Origin: JAPOXR01 sp964291445
GTDB taxonomy: Bacteria > Pseudomonadota > Alphaproteobacteria > Rhodobacterales > Rhodobacteraceae
Assembly (NCBI GenBank): GCA_964291445.2
Contig: OZ219864.1
Span: 310,001 to 374,000, forward strand
Reading direction: 5' to 3'
DNA length: 64,000 nucleotides
In this document: positions 1-7,938 of the stretch, one piece after another
Position numbering within the stretch: position 1 is the stretch's first letter
Layout: each line of letters opens with the position of its first letter
The notes under the pieces: generated by a model
What the model saw: only the letters and a program-made list of their open reading frames with translations
What the model was told of the DNA's origin: nothing
The model's database searches: none
Position numbers and translations under genes: made by a program

Positions 1-78
1 CAGCGCCAGCAGAATGACCAGGAACAAGCTCCGACTCCCCGTTTGCGCAATCTCCAGGCTCATGGCCCGCATATTCAT
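1..78 (-). CDS. N-terminus of an unidentified membrane protein (runs off the window)
   Basis: Only about the first 26 codons are inside the window. From the ATG at 78 the peptide begins MNMRAMSLEIAQTGSRSLF and then enters a run of hydrophobic residues (LVILLAL), which looks like the start of a first transmembrane helix after a short cytoplasmic lead. In-frame ATGs at 72 and 63 are alternative starts, and none has a clear Shine-Dalgarno. This layout is common in ABC permeases, which would suit the ligand-binding protein encoded upstream on the same strand, but too little is visible to name a family. The promoter region carries the same 12-bp motif as the marR/amiC promoter. Confidence 0.45.
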   Translation of the reverse strand, partial: MNMRAMSLEIAQTGSRSLFLVILLAL

Positions 79-103
79 CCGCGCAAAGCGTGAGAGATTT
101 TAT

Positions 104-129
104 TTTCCAAGTCAAGTATTTGTTTGGAA
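104..129. promoter_or_regulatory. Putative MarR operator / promoter motif, copy A
   Basis: TTTCCAAGTCAA (104-115) is identical to a 12-mer at 1913-1924 in the amiC-marR divergent promoter, and flanking bases are also partly conserved (TTA upstream, TA downstream). TTCCAA (105-110) and TTGGAA (124-129) form an inverted repeat. On the minus strand the motif reads TTGACTTGGAAA, so it could double as a -35 element for the gene starting at 78. A role as operator for the MarR protein at 1946 is inferred. Confidence 0.45.
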
Positions 130-725
130 CAGGCGCCCTCCCGGGTAGTTGTGGCGGGACCAGACGGCCGAGCGTTGAGCGTCCCTGCAACCTGACGCGA
201 AAGACGACCCGCATGGAAGCAGGGGGGTTGAATCCCATTGGTTTGAGATAGCCGGAGATCGGCAACGGGAAGCGGCGCAGTTCGGTGACCGGAAACAGGC
301 AGGGGTTGTGTCTGTCCGACCCGGGTCGCGTGCATGCCGCATCCTGATGGATTATCCCATCATTGAGTGTGGCGTGGAATGAGCCGGTCCATCAGGTCGG
401 GGATGCGGGACACAAGTCGGTTGACGTCCTGTCGGTGCCTTCCATGGGCATTTCGGAAATTTCAACTTTCCGGTACGGAATCGACGCAAACCTTGATGGA
501 ATCCGGGCAACTTCGTGGAAATCCCCGCTTGCACCACAGATGGGCATCCACATGCGACAAAAAATTAGGGGCTGTCCCTGCCCATTGAGGCCACAGAGTC
601 TCCACCGATTCCTGGTGGAGTATCGCCGCTGCCCCACCTTGCCTGCGGAGGCCTCTCTTCACGACGGGCAGCTTGCGCGCATCAGCTTGAAGCTGGAAGC
701 CCTGCCTTTCGGGGATGGTGAGCAG
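130..725. other. Non-coding stretch, nothing recognised
   Basis: Between the truncated gene at the edge and the end of the AmiC-like gene there is no open frame with a recognisable protein on either strand. A plus-strand frame open from 363 to 1403 mostly lies antisense to the AmiC-like gene and has no family-like features. No RNA gene or array is apparent. The stretch may be gene decay, but nothing in it could be matched. Confidence 0.4.
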
Positions 726-1856
726 TCATGGCTTCTCAAAGGTCTTTATGACCTCGAATTGCAGGCCGTTTGCGCGGGCAAGATAGATCGGAGCTCGTTC
801 ACACCCATTCGTCGATGGAGACTTCCTGCCGCTGCGGTGAACCACGTTCTGTGCCGCGGAGAGCCTGAGACCGCGCCACGCGCTTGCATGGCTCCGCATC
901 AATCCGGCAAGAAAATGTACACCTTCATAGGTCGACTGTCCGAGGGCGTTCAGGACGGGCGCCTGTTCACCGTGAATCTGGTGATACCGTTCCTTGAAGG
1001 AGGCATTCGCTTCGGTCGGCAGTGCGCCGAAATAGGAAGAGGCGACAAACAGGCGATGGTTGTTCCGGGCCCCGTTGCCAAGAAGGCCATTTTCCTCGAT
1101 GGCGCAGGAAAGGCGTACCATCTGGTTGTGCAGTCCGGCCTTGCCGAATTCCCGGTTGAAGGTGACCGCGTCCTGGCCGACCAGCGAGATCAGCACCGCT
1201 TCCGCCCCCGACTCGGCGATTTCTTCGACGAAACGGGACATGTTTGTCACGCCGAAGGGGAGATATCTTTCATAGGCCAGTCCCGCCGTCATTTCGCGAA
1301 GTTTCGCCCTGGCATGCCGGTGCGACGACCGAGGCCAGACATAGTCATTGCCGATCAACGCCCAACTGCGCGGTCTGTATTCGTATTGAATGTGCTCCAT
1401 TGAAGGGCACAGCTGTTCCACTGGCGTCTCCCCGATTGCAAACAGCCCTTCTGTCCGTTCGCCGCCTTCGTAGAGAGGCGTGTAGATGTAGGGAATTCGC
1501 TGCTGCACGACCTTGCTCAGACGCTGCCGAATGGCGCTGATATGCATGCCTACGATGGCATCGATCGAATTCGTCTCGATCAGGTCATTGACGGTTTCGT
1601 CAATCGATATTCTGGCCTCCACCGCGGCATCGATCATGACGAGTTGCACCTTGCGCCCATCGATTCCGTTTGCGCGGTTCAGCTCTTCGGCAGCGACCTG
1701 GGCGCTCGAAATGCAGGATGGGGCCCAAAGACCGGCCGACCCGCAAAGTGGAATCAGCAGCGCAATCCGGTATGATTTCCTGCTGCGAAAGACGGGACAA
1801 TCGTACAGCTCGTCAAGCTCGGTCGGAATGTCAGAAAAGGCCGAAAGCGTTGCCAT
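726..1856 (-). CDS. AmiC/UrtA-like type 1 periplasmic-binding-fold protein
   Basis: This 376-residue protein has the class 1 periplasmic-binding fold of AmiC/UrtA/LivJ proteins (the Peripla_BP_5/6 type). After a 30-residue lead comes RIALLIPLCGSAGLWAPSC, then a VQLVMIDAA strand, a DAIVGMH segment, PYIYTPLYEGGER, and a late QSTYEGVHFLAGL helix. It ends with APIYLARANGLQFEVI, typical of AmiC-like C-termini. The longer open frame starts at 2036, but the ATG at 1856 has a good GGTGGAAAGGG ribosome site and avoids overlap with marR. There is no signal peptide, so the protein is more likely a cytoplasmic ligand sensor, as AmiC is, than a secreted transporter subunit. It is divergent from the MarR gene. 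The ligand (amide, urea or branched amino acid) is unknown. Confidence 0.75.
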   Translation of the reverse strand: MATLSAFSDIPTELDELYDCPVFRSRKSYRIALLIPLCGSAGLWAPSCISSAQVAAEELNRANGIDGRKVQLVMIDAAVEARISIDETVNDLIETNSIDAIVGMHISAIRQRLSKVVQQRIPYIYTPLYEGGERTEGLFAIGETPVEQLCPSMEHIQYEYRPRSWALIGNDYVWPRSSHRHARAKLREMTAGLAYERYLPFGVTNMSRFVEEIAESGAEAVLISLVGQDAVTFNREFGKAGLHNQMVRLSCAIEENGLLGNGARNNHRLFVASSYFGALPTEANASFKERYHQIHGEQAPVLNALGQSTYEGVHFLAGLMRSHASAWRGLRLSAAQNVVHRSGRKSPSTNGCERAPIYLARANGLQFEVIKTFEKP

Positions 1857-1902
1857 GTTGGCGGCGCCCTTTCCACCAGGATCGGGAACTGCCACATAAG
1901 AA

Positions 1903-1925
1903 TTGAACTTACTTTCCAAGTCAAC
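1903..1925. promoter_or_regulatory. Putative MarR operator, copy B, in the amiC-marR divergent promoter
   Basis: The imperfect palindrome TTGAACTT (1903-1910) / AAGTCAA (1918-1924) lies between the two divergent starts and contains the TTTCCAAGTCAA 12-mer also found at 104-115. On the minus strand TTGACT followed 17 bp later by TCTTAT could be the -35/-10 of the AmiC-like gene. MarR proteins typically bind short palindromes in their own divergent promoters. Binding here is inferred. Confidence 0.5.
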
Positions 1926-1945
1926 TAGCTTTTGCCCGTCAAATC

Positions 1946-2380
1946 GTGGTGAGACAAATGGAAACGGGCCGCAGTTCAATTCAGGGCTACCTGTCCTACG
2001 CCCTCGCTGCAGCGCATCGCAATGTGAACACGACATTGAATGCCCGGCTGAAGAAGCACGGAGTCCAGATCGAAGCCTGGCGAATTCTCGAAACTCTCGA
2101 CAACGGTCGGATGTTGACGATGGGCCAACTTGCGGAAATCGTCCTGATGAACCCGCCGGCGCTGACCAAGCTGGTCGACCGGATGGTGTCGGATGGGCTT
2201 GTCCACCGCCAGGTGGCGCCGCATGATCACCGCCAGGTCAATGTCCTTCCGACTGCGCTCGGCCGCAAGCGAATGAAACAGATCAGGCAGGAAGTAGAGG
2301 AGCAGGATGCGACAATGCTGCATCAATTCGATGCGGTTGAGGCAAGGCAACTGATCAGGCTCTTGCAGGTCCTGGCCTGA
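1946..2380 (+). CDS. MarR-family transcriptional regulator
   Basis: This 144-residue winged-helix regulator has the usual MarR length. Visible parts are an N-terminal dimerisation helix (residues 10-35), the recognition region LTMGQLAEIVLMNPPALTKLVDRMV (about 57-81, no long gap), the wing containing HDHRQVNVLPTALG (about 92-105), and a C-terminal dimer helix. The start is GTG at 1946, with an ATG at 1958 as alternative. It is divergent from the AmiC-like gene and close to a palindrome that recurs near position 104. It therefore probably represses itself, the AmiC-like gene and perhaps the gene at the left edge. The effector is not known; the AmiC-like neighbour suggests an amide, amino-acid or urea-type molecule. 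Confidence 0.88.
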   Translation: MVRQMETGRSSIQGYLSYALAAAHRNVNTTLNARLKKHGVQIEAWRILETLDNGRMLTMGQLAEIVLMNPPALTKLVDRMVSDGLVHRQVAPHDHRQVNVLPTALGRKRMKQIRQEVEEQDATMLHQFDAVEARQLIRLLQVLA

Positions 2381-2443
2381 CGACTCCTCCATCTTCCTGC
2401 ACCGCCAGGGCCTCGCCCCTGCTTCGACGGTGCTCCGGTTGGG

Positions 2444-3652
2444 TTATGCCGCTGTCGTCACCGCCTCGATGATCCTTGAACATGCCTCGACGAGGATTTC
2501 GTCGGAGGTGGCAAAACTCAGCCGGAAATGCCCGGGGGCCCCGAATTCGCTCCCCGGCACCACCGATACCCCGGCCTCCTCCAGGAGCCAGGTGCAGACA
2601 TCATGATCATCGGCCAGTGCTGTGCCATCGGCGATGCACATTCCGACGAGAGCGCTGCAGTCGACGAAACAGTAGAATGCCCCGTCGGGCGGAACCAGTG
2701 TCAGCCGGTTCGAACTGCCAAGACCCTCGACCACCAGGGCGCGCCGCCGTTCATAGGCGGTCCGGCAGCGGTCGACGAATAGCTGTGCCTCTTTCTGCCC
2801 GGTCAGCGCTGCCAGCGCCGCCGCCTGGCTGATTGACGAGGGGTTGGTCGTGGATTGGCTCTGGATTCTTGCCATGGCGCCGATCAGGGGCTGCGGGCCG
2901 GTGGCGTAGCCGATGCGCCATCCGGTCATGGCCATCGATTTGGAGACGCCGTTCACGGTCAGGGTCCGGCTTGCCAGTTCCGGCGCCACCTCCAGCATGG
3001 TGGCAAATTCGATATCGCCGAACAGGATCGTCTCGTAGATGTCGTCGGAGATGACCAAGAGCTGCGGATGCCGGCGCAGGACAGAGGCAAGTTCCCGAAG
3101 TTCGCCGACCGAGTAGACGGCACCGGTCGGATTGCAGGGAGAGTTGAGGATCAGCAATCGGCTACACTCGCCGATTGCCGCCTCCAGCATGGCCGCGGTC
3201 AGCTTGTAGCCCTCGGCGGAGGTGCAGCTGACTATGTGCGGAATGCCATCGGCCACCCGCACCATGTCCGGGTAGCTGACCCAATATGGCGCAGGGATGA
3301 TGACCTCGTCGCCCTGGCTGACCGTCGCCAGGATGGCGTTGAAGATGAGCTGCTTGGCCCCGGTGCCGACGATGACCTGATCGGCATCGCAATCGATCGA
3401 ATTCTCGGTCCGGAACTTCCCGGCCACGGCTTCCCGCAACTCCCTGGTCCCGGCCACGTCGGTATAGCGGGTCTGCCCGTCATCGATCGCCCGGCGCGCC
3501 GCCTCCCGGACAAAATCCGGGGTGTCGAAATCCGGCTCGCCGGTGCCGAGCTTCAGGATGCTGTGACCTGCCGCCTCCATCTCGCGGGCAATCCGCGCCA
3601 TCCGCGCCGTTCCCGACTCCCGGACACCTGCCATCCTGTCGCTTAACTTCAT
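2444..3652 (-). CDS. PLP-dependent class I/II aminotransferase (aspartate aminotransferase type)
   Basis: A 402-residue fold-type I aminotransferase. The start at 3652 (MKLSDRMAG) has GGAG 10 bases upstream; the frame is open further upstream but lies inside the methyltransferase gene. Landmarks are GTGEPDFDTPDFV (substrate loop), NSPCNPTGAVYS (the conserved NPTG Asn), SDDIYE (Asp contacting the PLP pyridine), and VNGVSKSMAMTGWRIGY, whose SKS lysine is the Schiff-base residue. An FRLSF Arg near the C-terminus would bind the substrate carboxylate. This fits the aspartate/aromatic/alanine aminotransferase group; the exact amino donor cannot be read. The start codon overlaps the methyltransferase stop by 4 bases (ATGA), so the two are probably translationally coupled. 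Confidence 0.9.
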   Translation of the reverse strand: MKLSDRMAGVRESGTARMARIAREMEAAGHSILKLGTGEPDFDTPDFVREAARRAIDDGQTRYTDVAGTRELREAVAGKFRTENSIDCDADQVIVGTGAKQLIFNAILATVSQGDEVIIPAPYWVSYPDMVRVADGIPHIVSCTSAEGYKLTAAMLEAAIGECSRLLILNSPCNPTGAVYSVGELRELASVLRRHPQLLVISDDIYETILFGDIEFATMLEVAPELASRTLTVNGVSKSMAMTGWRIGYATGPQPLIGAMARIQSQSTTNPSSISQAAALAALTGQKEAQLFVDRCRTAYERRRALVVEGLGSSNRLTLVPPDGAFYCFVDCSALVGMCIADGTALADDHDVCTWLLEEAGVSVVPGSEFGAPGHFRLSFATSDEILVEACSRIIEAVTTAA

Positions 3653-4572
3653 TCTGCTCTCCGTTGCTGTGTTGACCGACCGCAATTTTCGCCTGCATCC
3701 ACTCGGCCTGGCCGGATCTTCAGCATGAGGTAGCAATTGAAACGGCAGAATGCTTCGGGGGTCCTGGTCTTGTCGAAGAGTCGCCGCTCCAGCCGGGTCC
3801 GGCGTCGCTCCCCGAGCATCCTCCGGCACAGCTTCACGGCAATCCATCGCAGCCGCGGGTAGGCGATGCTGAAATCACGGTCGATCCGGCGGGCGCCCCT
3901 GCCAATCATGTTGAAGAATTGTTGCTCGAGCTCCACGGATGGCGCCACCAGCGCGGTGATGTCATCCTCGATGATGACATCCATCGACATGTCGGCGAGA
4001 GCCTTCCGGAACCGCTCGAGGCCGTGGCCGCCGCCAACCATGCCGAGGGCGGAAAACTCCTCGCCGAAGGCCGGTGTCCGGAAACAGTCCGAGATCAGGA
4101 TCACGCCGTCATCGGCAAGATTGGCGGCGGCATTGGTCAGCGCGGCTTCGATCCCGATATACTGGAAACTCTCCGAGAACAGGCAGACATCGAAAATCCG
4201 GTCGCCGGCGAACTCCTCGAACGGAACGACATGGATTTTCGCCCCGTCGCCGGCATTGACCCGGCATCGTTCGGCCAGGACCGGGCTTGGCACGACGATC
4301 TCGACATCGTGGCCCAGCCCCTGCAATTCGCCGGCCGTCTCGCCGGCGCCGCCGCCAATGTCGAGAATGCGCAGCCTGCCCGGGGGAAGCATGGAAAGAA
4401 GCCGGTCCGAGTATGCCTTCTGCGCCGCCAGGAGATTGCCGGCACACACATCGAGGCCCTCCTCCCAAATTCCGTAATGCAAATTCTCCCGTCCGGTCAG
4501 AAACCGGACAAGGTCCGTCCCCAGATCGAGGCCAAGGGCGCGGGTGTCGATCTTCTGGCCAGCCGGCTTCAT
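3649..4572 (-). CDS. Class I SAM-dependent methyltransferase
   Basis: A 307-residue protein with a Rossmann methyltransferase core. Motif I is RILDIGGGAGETAGEL (about 69-84), followed by an acidic strand-2 region (VEIVVPSP), FDVCLFSESFQYI as the motif III/IV region, and DDGVILISDCFR as post-III. The roughly 65-residue N-terminal lead includes RENLHYGIWEEGLDVCAGNL, and the C-terminus is rich in Arg. The substrate is not evident. It is followed by the aminotransferase with a 4-base stop/start overlap, so a shared pathway (methylation and amino-group transfer on the same small molecule) is plausible. The next upstream gene on this strand, rppH, ends 55 bases away. Confidence 0.8.
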   Translation of the reverse strand: MKPAGQKIDTRALGLDLGTDLVRFLTGRENLHYGIWEEGLDVCAGNLLAAQKAYSDRLLSMLPPGRLRILDIGGGAGETAGELQGLGHDVEIVVPSPVLAERCRVNAGDGAKIHVVPFEEFAGDRIFDVCLFSESFQYIGIEAALTNAAANLADDGVILISDCFRTPAFGEEFSALGMVGGGHGLERFRKALADMSMDVIIEDDITALVAPSVELEQQFFNMIGRGARRIDRDFSIAYPRLRWIAVKLCRRMLGERRRTRLERRLFDKTRTPEAFCRFNCYLMLKIRPGRVDAGENCGRSTQQRRAE

Positions 4573-4627
4573 CCGCCGTCACCCTTCGGGCCGACATCCG
4601 GCCAACTTCCTGCTTCCCGACACCACA

Positions 4628-5116
4628 TCAGGGCCGAAGATACTCCCGGAACCCGGCGACGACCCGAAGATAGGTCTCCCGCTTGAACGGGACCACCGAT
4701 TCCATCAGCTGTTCGGTGGTGACCCAGCGCCAGGCAGAGAATTCCGGATGCCCGGTCTCGATATTGACCTGGCTGTCCTCGCCATTGAAGCGAAACAGGA
4801 ACCAGCGCTGCGTCTGGCCACGGTAGCGTCCGCCCCAGATTTTCGGAACCATTTCCGTCGGCAGATCATAATTGATCCATTCCGCAAGCCCGGCCTCCAC
4901 GGTCACCAGGTCCGGGGTCACCCCCGTCTCCTCTTCCAGCTCCCGCAAGGCAGCCTCTTCCGGCGCCTCACCCTTGTCGATTCCACCCTGCGGCATCTGC
5001 CAGGCGTCGAGGTTGCTGTCGATTCGCTGGCCGGCAAACACCAGGCTGTCCCGGTTGGCCAGCATGACCCCGACACCCCGTCGATAGGGGAGCTCCTCCA
5101 GCGCGTCTTCGGTCAT
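4628..5116 (-). CDS. rppH: RNA pyrophosphohydrolase RppH (Nudix)
   Basis: A 162-residue Nudix hydrolase matching the RppH family in length. The Nudix box GGIDKGEAPEEAALRELEEETGV spans about residues 44-66 with the metal-binding REL-EE core. Before it is LDAWQMPQGG, and the RppH-type segment WGGRYRGQTQRWFLFRF follows. RppH removes pyrophosphate from 5'-triphosphate RNA and starts RNA decay in the cytoplasm. It lies 42 bases downstream of ctpA on the same strand. In many alphaproteobacteria ctpA and rppH are separated by a divergent polysaccharide deacetylase gene, which is absent here. Confidence 0.93.
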   Translation of the reverse strand: MTEDALEELPYRRGVGVMLANRDSLVFAGQRIDSNLDAWQMPQGGIDKGEAPEEAALRELEEETGVTPDLVTVEAGLAEWINYDLPTEMVPKIWGGRYRGQTQRWFLFRFNGEDSQVNIETGHPEFSAWRWVTTEQLMESVVPFKRETYLRVVAGFREYLRP

Positions 5117-5158
5117 CCCGGTCTGGTTTGCCCTGTCATCGTCGGCCGGATGCAGGAC

Positions 5159-6469
5159 TCAGTCCAGCAGTTCCAGCGCGCTCAGCCCGGACAATATGTC
5201 CACCGCATAGGCCAGCTGCGGGTCGGTTTCCCGAAGTTCGCCGATCACGACCATGTTCTCCCTGGCTTCCTCCAGATCCTCGTCCGGCGCCATCGGGCTG
5301 TCATTCTCCAGCGAATTGTGGAGATCCGACTCCGTGCGGAACGTCACCTCCTCGCCTTCAAGGCGGAAAATGTGCGGCACGGTGATATCCGGCAGGATCC
5401 CCTGCCCCTGGATCGACCGGCCTGACGGCGTGTAATAGAGGCCGGTCGTCATGCGGATGCCTCCCCGCCCGTCACCCAGCTCGACCAGGGATTGAACCGA
5501 ACCCTTGCCAAAGCTCTTGGTGCCGACGACAACCGCCCTGGAATGATCCTGCAGGGCACCGGCAACGATTTCCGAGGCCGAGGCCGAGCCACCATTGATC
5601 AGGACGACCATCGGCTTTCCCTCGGCAAGATCGCCGGTATCGGCGTGGTATCTCTCGATGTTGACTCCGTCCCGCCCCCTGACCGAAACGATCTCGCCGC
5701 TGTCGAGAAATGCATCCGACACCTCGATCGCCCCCGTCAGCGCGCCTCCCGGATTGTTGCGCAGGTCGAGAATGATGCCATTGACATCCTCGACGCCAAC
5801 TCCGCCATCCTCCGCGGACATCTTCTCCAGGCTGCTGACGATATCCTCGTGAGCATTGGCGGTGAAGGTCTTGACCCGGACAATCATCGAATTGCCGACT
5901 GCCTTCACCTCGGCGGCGGAAATCTGGATGATCGCCCTGACAATGGTCAGCGTCAGCGGCTTGGCCTCCCCCTCCCGCTCCACGGTAATGACAACCTCGG
6001 CCCCGGGTGGCCCCCGCAGCCTGTCGACCGCCTCGTCGATCGTCATTCCCAGCACGGTATCGCCTTCGATCTCGGTGATGATGTCGCCGGCCCGCATTCC
6101 CGCCTCGGCGGCCGGGGTGCCGTCGATCGGCGAAATGACCAGCAACCAGCCATTCTCCATGGTCACCTCGATGCCAAGGCCGCCGAATTCCCCGGCGGTC
6201 TGCACCATCATTTCCTCGAGCCGCCTGTCATCCAGGTAGGATGAATGCGGGTCGAGCGACGACAGCATACCGCGTATCGCACCCTTGGTCAGGTCGGTGA
6301 TGTCCACATCCTCGACATAGTTGCGGCGGATTGTCTCGAACACGTCGCTGAACAGATCCATGTTCTCGTAGATCGACAGGCCGGACTTGTCCTCCTGTCC
6401 ACTGACCTGCCCGGCACCTGTCAGCCCGACGATTGTGCCAGTCAGGATGGCGACCGCTGTTTTTCGCAT
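5159..6469 (-). CDS. ctpA: Carboxy-terminal processing protease CtpA (S41 family)
   Basis: A 436-residue S41 protease of normal length. It has a signal sequence (residues 1-24, MRKTAVAILTGTIVGLTGAG), an N-terminal region with DLTKGAIRGMLSSLDPHSSYL, a PDZ domain (about 85-170, GGLGIEV ... ISPIDGTPAAEAGMRAGDII), and the catalytic core. The nucleophile Ser lies in NGGSASASEIVAGAL and the general base Lys in GTKSFGKGSVQ. It acts in the periplasm on C-terminal tails of envelope proteins and peptidoglycan enzymes. In related genomes it follows gpmI and envC; here the upstream neighbour on this strand is foreign and gpmI is 35 kb away. Part of its PDZ coding sequence recurs in degenerate form at 6747-6847. 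Confidence 0.95.
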   Translation of the reverse strand: MRKTAVAILTGTIVGLTGAGQVSGQEDKSGLSIYENMDLFSDVFETIRRNYVEDVDITDLTKGAIRGMLSSLDPHSSYLDDRRLEEMMVQTAGEFGGLGIEVTMENGWLLVISPIDGTPAAEAGMRAGDIITEIEGDTVLGMTIDEAVDRLRGPPGAEVVITVEREGEAKPLTLTIVRAIIQISAAEVKAVGNSMIVRVKTFTANAHEDIVSSLEKMSAEDGGVGVEDVNGIILDLRNNPGGALTGAIEVSDAFLDSGEIVSVRGRDGVNIERYHADTGDLAEGKPMVVLINGGSASASEIVAGALQDHSRAVVVGTKSFGKGSVQSLVELGDGRGGIRMTTGLYYTPSGRSIQGQGILPDITVPHIFRLEGEEVTFRTESDLHNSLENDSPMAPDEDLEEARENMVVIGELRETDPQLAYAVDILSGLSALELLD

Positions 6470-6713
6470 GATTTCAGATTTCCGTCAGACCCTGCCCGCA
6501 ATCCCGATGCAGAACTGCTGGCTGCTGCTCAATTGTATCCCGTTCATTACCCGAATTGAGCGGGAAAGTGCAAACCCCGATGGGCCCCCGGAATCCCGCC
6601 TCAAGGTAAGTTGTGCAGGGAGCATGTGGAAAGCCACCGAACGTGCCCCGGCAACTGCAGGGCAGGAAAGGAACTCCGGAAGTCACTGCCCACACCCCGG
6701 TAGAAACTTGTCA

Positions 6714-6740
6714 AACGGTGTCCACGACGTGGACACCGTT
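6714..6740. repeat. Perfect 12-bp inverted repeat
   Basis: AACGGTGTCCAC (6714-6725), spacer GAC, then GTGGACACCGTT (6729-6740): both arms match exactly. No run of T follows on either strand, so it is a poor intrinsic terminator. It could be an operator for a dimeric regulator or a relic of a recombination site at the island edge, since it sits next to the ctpA fragment. Confidence 0.8.
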
Positions 6741-6746
6741 ACTCAG

Positions 6747-6847
6747 GCCGAGGTTCCGTCGATCGGCGAAATGACGGGCAACCAGTATTTCCCCATGGTC
6801 ATCCCAAAGCCGAATCCGCCGACGTCCAGATGGTCTGCACCATCATT
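6747..6847 (-). pseudogene. Degenerate partial duplicate of ctpA (PDZ region)
   Basis: These 101 bases align with ctpA positions 6111-6212 in the same orientation. The 20-mer at 6756-6775 is identical to 6120-6139, and further blocks such as CCATGGTCA and GGTCTGCACCATCATT also match. On the minus strand it still encodes DVGGFGFGMTMGKYW followed by LPVISPIDGTSA, close to the ctpA PDZ start. There are substitutions and a small indel and no start codon or catalytic domain, so it is non-functional. Its position just upstream of ctpA suggests a scar of the insertion that separated ctpA from gpmI. Confidence 0.85.
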
Positions 6848-7163
6848 CGGGGCATGCAGGACAGTTCCGGCGTGGTCGAGAGCCCGGACCGGCAGCGAGT
6901 CGGCAAGCACCCCGAGCAACCGGAAAATCACTGGACCAGGGCCGGCGCCAATGACCTCATGGCCATCGAGGCATGCCTGCACGCAACTGGTTGGCTGACG
7001 ATCCGGATCGGAGCGCCATCCAGGCCGTGGCCACGCAGGCAACAGGACTGGGCTGCGCCCTGCAATCAGGGACAAGCTTCAATCGGGACTCAATGTGACA
7101 TAACATGCATCCTTCCATCCTGGGAAACTGTACTGCATGAAACAACGAGTCAGCGTTACGTAA

Positions 7164-7892
7164 ATGCCCTGTACAGCCAATTTCGATTTCAACGGTCACG
7201 ACGTGCTGATCATAGGCGCCAGCAGGGGTGGAATCGGTTCGGCGATCGCCCGACACTTCGCGGAGGCAGGAGCAAACGTTTCCATAACCGGAGTCGAATC
7301 CGAACCGATTTCCGAACTTCGGGGCGAATTCAACTACACAATGCTCGACGTGACCGACCCGGATGCCGTCGACAGCCTGGCGGCGATGACGCGTCGGCTC
7401 GACATTCTCGTCAATTGCGCCGCCGTAACGTCGCGGGGCGAAGAGATGGATCCGGAACATTTCGCCCGCGTTCTCGACATCAACCTCCAGGGAACCTTCC
7501 GCGCGGCGATGGCGTTCCGCCGTCACCTCGCGGACTCACGCGGCTCGATGATCAACGTCGCCTCGATGTATGCATTTTTCGGCAGCCCACAAAATCCTGC
7601 CTATGGTGCCAGCAAGGCGGGCGTCGCCCAATTGACGAGGTCGCTGGCCATTGCCTGGTCGAGTGAGGGCGTGCGCGTCAACGCAATTGCCCCGGGCTTC
7701 ATAATCACCGAGCAATCCGCCAGGAGCCGTCGCGACCCGGCACATGTGTTGGCCGTCGAATCCCGAACGCCGATGGGTCGATGGGGAGTGCCGGACGACA
7801 TCGCCGGCACCGTGCTTTTTCTGGCATCCTCCTCTGCCGCCTTCATCACCGGAGCATGCATTCCGATTGACGGCGGATACTCCGTGGTCTAG
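7164..7892 (+). CDS. Short-chain dehydrogenase/reductase (SDR), first gene of the sugar operon
   Basis: A classical 242-residue SDR. The NAD(P) site is VLIIGASRGGIGSAIARHF (about 15-33), the NAG-equivalent is VNCAAV (85-90), the catalytic Ser lies in INVASMYAFFG, and the Tyr-Lys pair is YGASK. The C-terminus has VRVNAIAPGFIITE and the family ending ITGACIPIDGGYSVV. It would oxidise or reduce a hydroxyl of the imported sugar or polyol, or of an intermediate. The start at 7164 has only a weak ribosome site. It is the first gene of a same-strand series up to 16855 (SDR, dehydrogenases, isomerase, ABC transporter), with short gaps or overlaps between members. Confidence 0.88.
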   Translation: MPCTANFDFNGHDVLIIGASRGGIGSAIARHFAEAGANVSITGVESEPISELRGEFNYTMLDVTDPDAVDSLAAMTRRLDILVNCAAVTSRGEEMDPEHFARVLDINLQGTFRAAMAFRRHLADSRGSMINVASMYAFFGSPQNPAYGASKAGVAQLTRSLAIAWSSEGVRVNAIAPGFIITEQSARSRRDPAHVLAVESRTPMGRWGVPDDIAGTVLFLASSSAAFITGACIPIDGGYSVV

Positions 7893-7938
7893 AGATTTCC
7901 GCCCAATTTCTGGAGGCGTCAGTTTTGCCAAGAGCTCA

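Larger units (their letters stand above)
6470..7163. other. Intergenic block at the ctpA side of the island
   Basis: There is no complete gene in these 694 bases. The block holds a 27-bp palindrome (6714-6740) and a decayed partial copy of ctpA (6747-6847), listed separately. The rest shows no recognised coding or RNA feature. The 80 bases before the SDR gene at 7164 are AT-richer than the surroundings and may hold the promoter of the sugar operon, but no clear -35/-10 pair was identified. Confidence 0.5.

Noticed and set aside
363..1403. 346-codon plus-strand frame
   Set aside because: Its second half is antisense to the AmiC-like gene and its first half has no ribosome site or family features.
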